From contig JABDCA010000013.1 of assembly GCA_013288345.1 (NCBI GenBank), forward strand, positions 1 through 64,000: DNA of 64,000 bases, given 5' to 3'. Source of the stretch: Bacteroidota bacterium (lineage in GTDB: Bacteria; Bacteroidota; Bacteroidia; JABEUT01). This document shows, in pieces, positions 23,375 through 31,473 of this stretch. The position numbers and the translations under genes are program-made. Numbering within the stretch: position 1 is the stretch's first letter; each line of letters starts with the position of its first letter. The notes under the pieces are model-generated. The model had not been told where the DNA came from. It ran no database searches and saw nothing but the letters and a program-made list of their open reading frames with translations.

Positions 23375-24088
23375 ATGAAGCCGATATTAATCATACTTAT
23401 ATCCCTGTTTACCCCTACTGCTTATGGGCAAAGTGGTGTAGCTGACAGTAACGGCTTTACCAATAAGGCAGAGGCAAAAAACCTTATTATGAATGGGTTG
23501 AAAGAGGGTAAGTGGGTGGAGTATTTTGACCAAAATCACCATCCTACAACTGATACTAATGTGGCATTCACTTATTATCTTTCTTGCTATAAAAAAGGAC
23601 AGCTTTATGGGATAGTAAGGGGTTACTATAGAAACGGACAGTTAAGCAGCGAGCACCCTTATAGCAATAATATATTAAATGGAGTTGAGAAGTGGTATTC
23701 TGCCAATGGCAAATTAGGAGAAGAACTCCCTTATATTAATGGCAAGAGAAATGGATTAGATAGAGAGTATTTTTGGAGTGGAAAGTTACATTCTGAGATA
23801 CCCTATGTCAATGGTAAAATAAATGGAGTAAGAAAGGATTATTATGAGAAAGGGGAGGAAGTGTCTGTTGAAGCACCATACACTAATGATACAGTAAATG
23901 GATTGGAGAAATTTTATTATGAAAGTGGAGCACTAGAGTCTGAGGAGCCCTACAATAATGGAAAACTAAATGGAATACAAAAGGAATATTACGAGAGTGG
24001 AAAACTAAAATCTGAAACCACGTATAGCGATGGAATAAAAGGGGCAACAAAGAATTACGATGAAAACGGCAATGAAATAAAGCAATAG
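23375..24088 (+). CDS. Secreted MORN-repeat protein (YwqK-antitoxin-like repeats)
   Basis: 237 residues. Signal peptide MKPILIILISLFTPTAYGQ, then about eight repeats of roughly 23 residues with the pattern YY..G.L.SE.PY.NGK.NG..K.YY (GYYRNGQLSSEHPYSNNILNG, KWYSANGKLGEELPYINGKRN, and so on). These are the MORN-like repeats annotated in databases as YwqK-family antitoxin repeats. The secretion signal makes an antitoxin role against a cytoplasmic toxin unlikely; an envelope scaffold or binding role is more plausible. The following gene starts 2 nt after its stop and has an almost identical signal peptide. Confidence 0.85.
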   Translation: MKPILIILISLFTPTAYGQSGVADSNGFTNKAEAKNLIMNGLKEGKWVEYFDQNHHPTTDTNVAFTYYLSCYKKGQLYGIVRGYYRNGQLSSEHPYSNNILNGVEKWYSANGKLGEELPYINGKRNGLDREYFWSGKLHSEIPYVNGKINGVRKDYYEKGEEVSVEAPYTNDTVNGLEKFYYESGALESEEPYNNGKLNGIQKEYYESGKLKSETTYSDGIKGATKNYDENGNEIKQ

Positions 24089-24089
24089 C

Positions 24090-24443
24090 ATGAAGCCCTT
24101 CTTAATTATACTTATATTCCTTTCTTTTACTCTAACTGTTTATGGACAGGATTCACCTGTAATAGTTCGGCAACCTATTAATCTTGAGTCAAAGGTCGAT
24201 AGCTCAAAACTATTTATAATAGATATGAGTAATAATACTTTAATGATGCGATTCAATAATAAAACAACAACTTTTACCGATTTGAAACTACTTGACAATT
24301 TTATAAAGAATAACATTACGGAAATTATAAAAAAGCAATGTATCTTAAGATATAGTAGTAAGCAATCTTACGACAAAGTAAAAAAAGTCATTGCTATTTT
24401 TAATCAAAACAGTATTAAAGGCTATGAACTGATAACGAAATGA
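24090..24443 (+). CDS. Secreted ExbD/TolR-like periplasmic domain protein
   Basis: 117 residues. Signal peptide MKPFLIILIFLSFTLTVYGQ, very close to that of the upstream gene. The mature part contains LFIIDMSNNTLMMRFNNKTT, LLDNFIKNNITEIIKKQ and ILRYSSKQSYDKVKKVIAIF followed by YELITK. This resembles the C-terminal domain of ExbD/TolR, but the usual N-terminal membrane helix and its Asp are missing, so it cannot act as a TonB motor subunit. Co-transcribed with the MORN gene; a terminator follows. Confidence 0.7.
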   Translation: MKPFLIILIFLSFTLTVYGQDSPVIVRQPINLESKVDSSKLFIIDMSNNTLMMRFNNKTTTFTDLKLLDNFIKNNITEIIKKQCILRYSSKQSYDKVKKVIAIFNQNSIKGYELITK

Positions 24444-24483
24444 AGTAAAGAAATAACTTAAAGCCTTTTAATCATATCAAATA

Positions 24484-24513
24484 AAAAAGCCCCACAATAC
24501 TGCGGGGCTTTTT
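24484..24513. terminator. Bidirectional terminator
   Basis: AAAAAGCCCC and GGGGCTTTTT form a 10-bp stem around a short loop. It lies between the convergent genes at 24090 (plus) and 24534 (minus). Confidence 0.8.
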
Positions 24514-24533
24514 AAATTAACTAACAAGAAATA

Positions 24534-24809
24534 CTATTTCTCGTCTTGTTTGTAACGGTAACCAAGTGCTTCGTGTAATGACTTTAAAGCAGCTTTGGTA
24601 TCAGCAATTGCTGCAGCTTTGTGTCCGCCAAAATCGTCTGGTGCCTTGTCCATATATTCCAAAGCATCCTTCATCGCATCAATAGCTTTTTCAATACGTG
24701 GGTGTTTCTTAGCTTCTTTTTGTTTTTCGTAATTGGTAAATGCTGTTGTTGCAAATACACCTACTGCAAATGCTAATACAATACTGCAGGTTAAGATTAG
24801 TTTTTTCAT
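24534..24809 (-). CDS. Small secreted helical protein with HPxI...DFGGHK motif
   Basis: 91 residues. Signal peptide ending GVFATTAF. The mature part has HPRIEKAIDAMKDALEYMDKA, DDFGGHKAAAIADTKAALKS, and LHEALGYRY: two amphipathic helices joined by DFGGHK. This pattern recurs in small periplasmic proteins of several phyla. The function is not established to my knowledge; the conserved His and Asp might bind a ligand or metal. A -7-like box is at 24837-24844. Confidence 0.8.
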   Translation of the reverse strand: MKKLILTCSIVLAFAVGVFATTAFTNYEKQKEAKKHPRIEKAIDAMKDALEYMDKAPDDFGGHKAAAIADTKAALKSLHEALGYRYKQDEK

Positions 24810-24836
24810 TGGGGTTTAATTTAATTGGTTATGAGG

Positions 24837-24844
24837 CAAAAATA
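24837..24844 (-). promoter_or_regulatory. Putative -7 box TATTTTTG for the helical secreted protein
   Basis: Minus-strand TATTTTTG, 27 nt before the ATG at 24809. Confidence 0.45.
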
Positions 24845-24877
24845 TTAAAAAAAACAAAAAAACCTATTATGGCAATC

Positions 24878-25654
24878 TTATTTATTAAAAGCCTTTAACC
24901 TAAGCTGGGTTATAACCCTTTTGGTAGAAAGCGGAAAATCGCCTTCCATCATCCAGTTATAATAAGATGGTTCGCTTTTAAATATTTCCATTACCGGTTT
25001 GCCCTTATGTTTACCAAAGTTAAAAACCTCTACACCTTTTTTATCTCGCACTATGCGGCCTGCCAGGTCAACATTATCGTTAACGGTAGAAAAGGTATGC
25101 AGGTATGCGGCATTGGGCTGCAGGGTATCGTACTTTTGCAATTGAGCCATTAGCACATCATAGGTAGCTCTTACATCAGCTTCGGCGCTATGCGCATTTT
25201 CTAATTCCTTACTGCAATAAAACCGGTAAGCGGCGGCAAGGGTGCGCTGTTCCATTTTATGGAATATGTTTTGCACATCAATACATTTGCGGTTCTGCAT
25301 ATCAAAGTCAAGTTCTACCCTCAAAAACTCTTCGACCAATAATGGAATATCAAACCTATTAGAGTTATACCCTGCTAAGTCGCAAGGGTCGATTATTTGA
25401 AACAGTTTCGATGAAAGATCTTTAAAAGTAGGAGCATCTTTTACATCTTTATCGAATATGCCATGTATGGCAGATGTTTCGGCCGGTATAGGAATAGTAG
25501 GGTTTACACGGAATGTATATACCTCTTCCTTTCCATCGGGCATTAACTTAAGTATCGAAATTTCTACAATCCTGTCCGAACCAATACTTATACCGGTAGT
25601 TTCAAGATCAATGAACGCGATTGGGCGATTGAGGCTTAGGTTTATTTTTGTCAT
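24878..25654 (-). CDS. 3'-5' exonuclease (DEDDh, DnaQ-like)
   Basis: 258 residues. DEDDh motifs: ExoI FIDLETTG at about 13-20 (catalytic Asp/Glu), ExoII AGYNSNRFDIPLL at about 95-107 (Asp), ExoIII NAHSAEADVRAT at about 150-161 (His and Asp). The last 60 residues (FNFGKHKGKPVMEIF, YYNWMMEGDFP) resemble the short C-terminal domain found on exonuclease-like Bacteroidetes proteins. It may act as a proofreading or repair exonuclease. The start overlaps the 3' end of the upstream TPR-PD40 gene by 47 nt in another frame; no better start is visible because the exonuclease motif begins at residue 13. Confidence 0.9.
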   Translation of the reverse strand: MTKINLSLNRPIAFIDLETTGISIGSDRIVEISILKLMPDGKEEVYTFRVNPTIPIPAETSAIHGIFDKDVKDAPTFKDLSSKLFQIIDPCDLAGYNSNRFDIPLLVEEFLRVELDFDMQNRKCIDVQNIFHKMEQRTLAAAYRFYCSKELENAHSAEADVRATYDVLMAQLQKYDTLQPNAAYLHTFSTVNDNVDLAGRIVRDKKGVEVFNFGKHKGKPVMEIFKSEPSYYNWMMEGDFPLSTKRVITQLRLKAFNK

Positions 25655-27257
25655 TGGTTGGTGTGGGCGTTGGCTCTTGCGGCACCTGTGGCACCAGTAT
25701 ATAGTCTTTCACCGTCTCGGGCTGAAAAGAGCTAAGGTCCATAATTATAAGTTTATCCTTATAGGTAGGTAATCCTTTACTATCAATTGTCATGTCATAT
25801 ATACCAGGCATAAGCGCCATTACATAATGTCCGTTTTTTGTAGCTTTAAATAAAAGCGGGTCGGCATCTTTATTCTTAGGGTCCATAATGGCAATAGTTG
25901 CATCTACCGGCTTGGTAGAATCGGCGGTAATTATCCTGCCTCTTACAATAGCATACCGCTGATTATCGTGAAAAATAATACGGTATAGGTCAAAGTCGCC
26001 AAACCCATCGGGGTGTACCCTTGATATATAGGCTACGTGATGGTTCGATGTAAACGAAATACACCTGTCATCACCGGTAGTATTTACAGGGAAGCCAAGA
26101 TTTTGAGGAGCTGACCAGCTGTTGCTGTCAGTATTCATCCAGTGGCTTTTAAAAACATCAAAATCGCCCATAGTGCTATGCCCCTGCGACGAAAAATAAA
26201 GCGTACATTCATCTACATCTAGCCATGGAAAGTCTTCTTTGTAAGGTGAGTTTACTTTATTACCCAGGTTTTGTGGTGTGGCCCATCTTCCGTTAGGCAG
26301 TTTCCTGGTCATGTAAATATCTGTTTCGCCATAACCACCGGCTCTCATGCTTGCAAAAAAAAGTTCATTGCCATTTGGCGACACACTTCCAGAAGTTTCA
26401 AAGCCTGCGTTAATTGTATCGTTATACTTAATTGGCCTCGAAAAGGTATTGCCCTTACGTTCGCTGTAATAAATGTCGCCGAGTTCGTCAATGTGATCGA
26501 GGTATATTACCAATTCATTAGCAGTAGGGTTAAGGCCCACAGCTTCTTCATCGTCAGGCGTATTAACCTGTGTACCTATCGATTTTGCTTTTTGCCAAAC
26601 ACCATTTACAGCATGCGATATGTAAATATCGGAGGAATAGTATCCGTCAATTTCAGGATCTTGCGATGGGCCACCGGGGCGGCGTGTAGTAAATACCAGC
26701 ATCGATTCATCCTGACTTACAAACGGGTAATAATCCGGGTAAGGGGTATTAACCAGTTTCCCCAAATTTTCGAACGAAACATTTACCGGATATTTAACAA
26801 GCTGTATACCATTATTGCATTCTTCAATTTCTTTATCGGCCTTAATTTTATCGGCAGGATTTGCCTTTTCTTTAAACTTATTAAAGGCAGTAATAGCGCT
26901 GTTAAATTTATTGGCATAGTGGTATGCCTTACCTAATTCATACCACACTTCATTATCGCATTTGGGTTGCTTGGTTACCCATTCAAAATACTCAACAGCA
27001 TCTGCTTTGTTTACATTACTGTTTAAGTAGCACATTCCAAGTTTATAGTGATACTCGATATTCTTTGGGTCGCTTTTAATAAGTTCCTTGTAGCCCTTCA
27101 TAGCAGCAAGATAATTACCGTCTTTAAAGTAGCCACTCGCATCACGCGGGTCAACAAATTTCTGGGCAATGCTATATACCGGAAAAATAAAACCCACCAT
27201 AGCCATTATAGCTATACTGTGTTTATAAAATGAATTTATTTTTTTGGGTTTTCTCAT
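25608..27257 (-). CDS. Secreted TPR-PD40 beta-propeller protein, copy A
   Basis: 549 residues. Signal peptide ending VYSIA-QKF. TPR-like helices at about 40-130 (YFKDGNYLAAMKGYKELIK, YHYKLGMCYLNSN, WYELGKAYHYANKFN). Then a WD40-like PD40 propeller with repeats such as DYYPFVSQDESMLVFTTRRPG, VSPNGNELFFASMRAGGYGE and LDVDECTLYFSSQGHS. Then a carboxypeptidase-regulatory-like domain and a Pro/Thr-rich tail. The architecture is that of PorE/OmpA-family T9SS-associated lipoproteins, but the C-terminal OmpA domain is missing. It has a paralogue next door (27647-29272). Confidence 0.88.
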   Translation of the reverse strand: MRKPKKINSFYKHSIAIMAMVGFIFPVYSIAQKFVDPRDASGYFKDGNYLAAMKGYKELIKSDPKNIEYHYKLGMCYLNSNVNKADAVEYFEWVTKQPKCDNEVWYELGKAYHYANKFNSAITAFNKFKEKANPADKIKADKEIEECNNGIQLVKYPVNVSFENLGKLVNTPYPDYYPFVSQDESMLVFTTRRPGGPSQDPEIDGYYSSDIYISHAVNGVWQKAKSIGTQVNTPDDEEAVGLNPTANELVIYLDHIDELGDIYYSERKGNTFSRPIKYNDTINAGFETSGSVSPNGNELFFASMRAGGYGETDIYMTRKLPNGRWATPQNLGNKVNSPYKEDFPWLDVDECTLYFSSQGHSTMGDFDVFKSHWMNTDSNSWSAPQNLGFPVNTTGDDRCISFTSNHHVAYISRVHPDGFGDFDLYRIIFHDNQRYAIVRGRIITADSTKPVDATIAIMDPKNKDADPLLFKATKNGHYVMALMPGIYDMTIDSKGLPTYKDKLIIMDLSSFQPETVKDYILVPQVPQEPTPTPTNDKNKPKPQSPNRVH

Positions 27258-27307
27258 TAACTCTTTACACCCTCCCTCAAATTATAGTTGAGAGGTATGG
27301 GATTATA

Positions 27308-27315
27308 CAAAAATA
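27308..27315 (-). promoter_or_regulatory. Putative -7 box TATTTTTG for TPR-PD40 copy A
   Basis: Minus-strand TATTTTTG, about 50 nt before the ATG at 27257. Confidence 0.45.
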
Positions 27316-27409
27316 TAATTATTGCTAAGATAAGCGGTTTAATTATTACCTGTAATACTTAATGGCCTAATTTCAGTAATTCTTTTAAGTAAATGTTTCT
27401 TATTTAGTT

Positions 27410-27492
27410 GGGCGTTCCCCTCATGCCTCGGGTCGGGCTATCCGCTGCAAGTCCTCGCTACGCTGCGGGCTTTCCGCTACTATCCCTAACGC
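27410..27492. repeat. GGGCGTTCCCC...GGTCGGGCTATCCGCTGC...CCCTAACGC repeat
   Basis: About 83 bp with inverted ends (GCGTT and AACGC) and internal pairing segments (GCGGG, CCGCT). I recognise this as a widely dispersed Bacteroidetes intergenic repeat. It sits in the roughly 390-bp gene-free gap between the two TPR-PD40 genes. The remainder of that gap (27493-27646) shows no credible gene; the track ORF at 27421-27675 is mostly this repeat. Confidence 0.75.
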
Positions 27493-27646
27493 AAAAAGCC
27501 ATGGCACGTGAGGTGAAGAGTACGTATGATAGGTAATGACACATAGATGCAACCAATTATTCGCGATGCGTTTATCTATTATGGAACTCATGAGGGCTAT
27601 GCCGTTGTGCCAAAGCCAAGTTAAATAATGTATTCGATTACTATTA

Positions 27647-29272
27647 TTAATGACCACCGTTACTGAGCGTGTCAACAGCAGTAACCTTCCAGGTGTATGG
27701 TGATAGTGTCAAAGCTTTTCGTATCTCTTTATATCCAGCATCAGCAGGCACTTCTATAATTTCGGTATAAAACTCCTTAGTATCGTTTTGGTACGATAAA
27801 GTATAACTTTTGCCGGGGGGCACTATTATGGTATAATCGCCTGTGCTTTTTACAGGCTTAAAATCGCCCACATTTGTACCGCTGGTATTATCTGTAGCTA
27901 CAATATGAACCCCATCGGGTAATATACTGCCTCCTGCTAAAAGTATTTGACCTTTAATAACTGTCAGTGGTTTTTCGCCCGAACTTGGCATAAGTATTTC
28001 GTATATATCATAGCCGCCGTTGCCCGTAGGCCTGTCAGAGCTGAAATATGCCCTTTTGCCATCGGTACTCAGTGAAAAATGGGTTTCGTTGCCCGGCGAA
28101 TTAACAGGGTATCCTAAATTAAAAGGTTCAACCCATTTGCCATTATCTAAAAGTTGGGTAAAAAATATATCATAGCCGCCTATGCCTGTATGCCCTTCCG
28201 AACTAAAAAAGAAGGTCTTCCCATCCACATGCATAAAAGGGGTTTCCTCATTGTAGGGTGTATTTATAGTCGACCCCAGATTAACTGCCTTGCTCCATTT
28301 GCCATTAGGTAACTTCACGCAGCGCCATATGTCTTTCCCACCAAAGCCATCGGGCCTTTCACTTACAAAGTACAAGGTATTGCCATCGGGCGAAACACAA
28401 ACATTAGTAGCATTGGGTGGGCTATTTATATCGCCTCCGGGGTCTTGCGGGGTATCCCAATGACTATCACCGGGGAAACTGGTCAGTACAGAATTGGTTT
28501 TACCATTATAACCTGTAACAAACAATTGTTGTCCGTCGGCTGAAATAAAAGAGCCTACATTTTCAACCATACTGTTCAACGACTTATCGAACAAATGAGC
28601 TGTTGACCATGTAGAATCACTTTTACGATTACTTATATATATATACGAATGCCCGCTTTCATCATTAGCGCCTATAGGCCTGTCGGATGTAAAAATGATG
28701 GAGTTTTCATCGGCAGCTACGAGCGGATTATAATCAGAATATCCTGTGTTAATACTATCGCCTGTGTTAATGATTCTGGCACTATTTGGGGCCATTACAA
28801 ACATTCTGGCATTGCTGCATTGCTCTATTCTGTGATCAATTTCTGCCAGCGAATCTTTAGCCAGAACATATTGCCTGTATGCTTTAAAACTGTTTATAGC
28901 TTCACCAAACCTGCTGATATAATGGTAGGCCATTCCTAAATAATAGTAAGTACTACGTGGGGCTGCTACTTGCTGCGGACTTGCAGAAACATACTGGGCC
29001 GATATATCCTTTTGTGCCCTTTCAAAATACCTGACAGCTAAATCTCTTTTATTGGTTAAGCCTAAATAGCAACAGCCTATTTTATAGCTGATGTTAGCAC
29101 TTGATGAGTCTGTATTATAGGCACGGGTAAAGCATTGAAGCGCCTGCGCATATTTTTTTTGCAGCAAAAGGCCATTACCCTGAGAAAAATCCTTCCCATA
29201 TCCCCCTTTGTCCTGAGCACAAGCACCAGCATACATTAACACTAAAAAAAGCACTACATATATACGCCGCAT
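27647..29272 (-). CDS. Secreted TPR-PD40 beta-propeller protein, copy B
   Basis: 541 residues. Signal peptide MRRIYVVLFLVLMYAGACAQ. TPR-like repeats (LLLQKKYAQALQCFTRAYN, YYLGMAYHYISRFGEAINS), then a PD40 propeller (SDYNPLVAADENSIIFTSDRP, VCVSPDGNTLYFVSERPDGF, FSLSTDGKRAYFSSDRPTG), and a carboxypeptidase-regulatory-like domain. Same layout as the gene at 25608-27257 and, like it, without a C-terminal OmpA domain. Possibly periplasmic or surface scaffold proteins of the T9SS/OmpA type; the exact role is unknown. A -7-like box lies 7 nt upstream of the ATG. Confidence 0.88.
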   Translation of the reverse strand: MRRIYVVLFLVLMYAGACAQDKGGYGKDFSQGNGLLLQKKYAQALQCFTRAYNTDSSSANISYKIGCCYLGLTNKRDLAVRYFERAQKDISAQYVSASPQQVAAPRSTYYYLGMAYHYISRFGEAINSFKAYRQYVLAKDSLAEIDHRIEQCSNARMFVMAPNSARIINTGDSINTGYSDYNPLVAADENSIIFTSDRPIGANDESGHSYIYISNRKSDSTWSTAHLFDKSLNSMVENVGSFISADGQQLFVTGYNGKTNSVLTSFPGDSHWDTPQDPGGDINSPPNATNVCVSPDGNTLYFVSERPDGFGGKDIWRCVKLPNGKWSKAVNLGSTINTPYNEETPFMHVDGKTFFFSSEGHTGIGGYDIFFTQLLDNGKWVEPFNLGYPVNSPGNETHFSLSTDGKRAYFSSDRPTGNGGYDIYEILMPSSGEKPLTVIKGQILLAGGSILPDGVHIVATDNTSGTNVGDFKPVKSTGDYTIIVPPGKSYTLSYQNDTKEFYTEIIEVPADAGYKEIRKALTLSPYTWKVTAVDTLSNGGH

Positions 29273-29279
29273 ACTGCGA

Positions 29280-29287
29280 CAAATGTA
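29280..29287 (-). promoter_or_regulatory. Putative -7 box TACATTTG for TPR-PD40 copy B
   Basis: Minus-strand TACATTTG ends 7 nt before the ATG at 29272, predicting a nearly leaderless mRNA. Confidence 0.45.
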
Positions 29288-29382
29288 CGTTTTTGGATGT
29301 AAAAAAGCAGGTTATAGGTTAAAAAACTTTCCTTATAGTCTAAAGGGCTTTCATCTCTAAGCATTCGATATTCCAAAATTAT

Positions 29383-29390
29383 TATTTTTG
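29383..29390 (+). promoter_or_regulatory. Putative -7 box TATTTTTG for the parvulin-type PPIase gene
   Basis: TATTTTTG fits the consensus, 35 nt before the ATG at 29426. Confidence 0.45.
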
Positions 29391-29425
29391 TTCCTCTTTT
29401 AAATAAAAGACCTTAACCATAAACT

Positions 29426-31387
29426 ATGAAAAAGCATATTTCTGTTCTTTACAGCACAATTCTTGTTCTGTCTTCTTTGTGCGCTAATGCCCAGGGACAT
29501 GACCCGCAAATATTGATGACAGTAGGAAACCAGCCTGTTACTTTACAGGAGTTTAAATCGATGTATTACAAAAACCTGTCGAAGGATTCTGTTAAAAGTA
29601 AAAAGGCATTAGACAATTATCTGGCCCTTTTTACCGATTTCCGTTTAAAAGTAAATGCCGCAATTGATGCTAAGCTCGATACCACTCCTTCTTTTAAGCA
29701 GGAAATGAACGAATACAGGCAAAAACTTGCTGAACAATACATGCGCGACCAGACTGTTGAGGACCAATTGGTTAAAGAAGCTTTTGACAGAATGCAGACC
29801 GATGTAAAAGTAAGCCATATACTTATAAAAGTAGCTACTGATGCATCTCCTGCCGATACACTGGCAGCTTATCAAAAAGCCTTGAAAATACGTGAGGAGA
29901 TCATTAAAAAACAAACCAGTTTTGAGGATGCTGCAAAGAAATATTCAACAGATGACCGTTCTGCCCTACATGGCGGAGAAATTGGCTATATAACCTCTTT
30001 AGAGACTTATTACCCATTCGAGAATGCAGTTTATGCTACTAAAGTTGGCGAAATTTCAATGCCGGTGCGCACCCAACTAGGTTACCATATTATTAAGGTT
30101 ACCGAAAGAAAGGCAGATGCAGGCCAGGTTTATGTTGCACATATCATGCTTCGTACCCCTCCTAAAATGACAGAAGCTGATTCGTTGAAAATTAAAGCAA
30201 AGGTTGATTCTATCTACACCCTCATCCAGAAAGGACAAGACTTTAGTGACCTTGCCAAAAAACTATCGCAAGACCCGTCATCGGCCAAAAAAGGTGGTAA
30301 TTTGTTCTGGTTTGGTGTGGGCAGAATGCCGGCATCGTTCGAACAAGCATCTTTTGGAATAAAAAATGTGGGCGATGTAATTGCACCTGTCCGCACACCT
30401 TACGGATGGCACATTATAAAATTATTGGGCAAAAAAGGCCCTGCTACATTTAACGACTCCGTTAAAGAAAGCTTAACAGCAAAGGTTCTTAAAGACGAAA
30501 GGTCGGAACTATCGGTTGCTGCATTGGTTAAAGAAATAAAGCAGAAATACGAGTTTAAGGAAGACCTTAAGGCAAAAGATGAATTTTATAAGGTTATTGA
30601 TTCTACCTTTTATGCTAATAAATGGACGGTTGATAAAGCCAAAGGCCTCACAAAAAACCTATTTAGCCTTGGTGGCAGAAACATTAGCCAGCAAGACTTT
30701 GCAGAGTTTTTGGCACACAACCAATTGCAAGGAGCAAAACATAGCGGAGAATATGCTGTAAACAAGCTTTATCCAAAGTTTGTTAAAGAAGAGTGTATGA
30801 AATTTAAAAATGATGTGCTGGAAAAAGAATACCCACCTTTTGCAGAAATGCTTACTGAATACAGGGATGGCATACTTCTTTTTGACATTACCGATAAAAT
30901 GGTATGGACCAAAGCTTTAAAAGACACAACAGGCTTAAAGGCATACCACGAAAGCCATAAGAACACTTATATGTATGGAGAACGTGCTGATGCAACCATA
31001 TTTACCTGCACCGATGAAAAGGTAGCTAAAGAGGTAAGAAAGCTTATTAAAGAAGGCAAATCAGATAAGGACATATTAGCCGCAGTAAATGCGAAAGATG
31101 CTAATGCTGCAAGCTTCCAAAGCAATACTTACGAGAAGAAAGATAATGCCATGGTTGATGCCAATTGGAAACAAGGTGTATCTGACAACCAGACTGTAAA
31201 TGGCAAAGTGGTATTTGTAGATGTAAAACAAATACTACAGCCAAGTCCTAAAAAACTTGACGATGTTAGGGGTATGGTTACTACCGACTACCAAAACTAC
31301 TTAATGACCCAATGGCTTACCGATTTGCGGGCAAAATATCCCGTAACTGTTGACCAAAAGGTACTAGCCCAGGTAATGCCACAATAG
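29426..31387 (+). CDS. Periplasmic parvulin-type peptidylprolyl isomerase (SurA-like, two PpiC domains)
   Basis: 653 residues. Signal peptide ending LCANA-QG. An N-terminal SurA-type helical region follows, then two rotamase (PpiC) domains. The first starts VKVSHILIKVATDASPADT with GGEIGYIT and TQLGYHIIKVTE; the second starts VYVAHIMLRTPPKMTEADS with GGNLFWFGVGRMP and TPYGWHIIKLLG. The remaining 270 residues form a helical C-terminal extension. It probably assists folding of outer membrane proteins in the periplasm. Monocistronic, ending in a strong terminator. Confidence 0.93.
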   Translation: MKKHISVLYSTILVLSSLCANAQGHDPQILMTVGNQPVTLQEFKSMYYKNLSKDSVKSKKALDNYLALFTDFRLKVNAAIDAKLDTTPSFKQEMNEYRQKLAEQYMRDQTVEDQLVKEAFDRMQTDVKVSHILIKVATDASPADTLAAYQKALKIREEIIKKQTSFEDAAKKYSTDDRSALHGGEIGYITSLETYYPFENAVYATKVGEISMPVRTQLGYHIIKVTERKADAGQVYVAHIMLRTPPKMTEADSLKIKAKVDSIYTLIQKGQDFSDLAKKLSQDPSSAKKGGNLFWFGVGRMPASFEQASFGIKNVGDVIAPVRTPYGWHIIKLLGKKGPATFNDSVKESLTAKVLKDERSELSVAALVKEIKQKYEFKEDLKAKDEFYKVIDSTFYANKWTVDKAKGLTKNLFSLGGRNISQQDFAEFLAHNQLQGAKHSGEYAVNKLYPKFVKEECMKFKNDVLEKEYPPFAEMLTEYRDGILLFDITDKMVWTKALKDTTGLKAYHESHKNTYMYGERADATIFTCTDEKVAKEVRKLIKEGKSDKDILAAVNAKDANAASFQSNTYEKKDNAMVDANWKQGVSDNQTVNGKVVFVDVKQILQPSPKKLDDVRGMVTTDYQNYLMTQWLTDLRAKYPVTVDQKVLAQVMPQ

Positions 31388-31410
31388 GCATTTGAACATA
31401 GTATTTTACC

Positions 31411-31449
31411 CCACCCCTATAAAATATTTTATGGGGGTGGTTTTTTTTT
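31411..31449 (+). terminator. Rho-independent terminator after the PPIase gene
   Basis: CCACCCC...GGGGGTGG with an A/T-rich inner extension (ATAAAATATTTTAT) forms a long stem, followed by nine T residues. The T tract runs directly into the -7-like box of the next gene. Confidence 0.85.
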
Positions 31450-31456
31450 ATATTTG
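31449..31456 (+). promoter_or_regulatory. Putative -7 box TATATTTG for the TerB/ABCG gene
   Basis: A perfect consensus match that overlaps the end of the preceding terminator's T tract; ATG follows 17 nt later. Confidence 0.55.
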
Positions 31457-31473
31457 TCACGTACATTTAAACT

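Noticed and set aside
23375-24088. Functional antitoxin, as the YwqK-type repeat name suggests
   Set aside because: The protein has a signal peptide and no toxin-like neighbour, so the database label probably reflects the repeat only.
27421-27675. 84-aa ORF on the minus strand
   Set aside because: More than half of it is a translation of the dispersed GGGCGTTCCCC repeat and it overlaps the 3' end of the TPR-PD40 gene.
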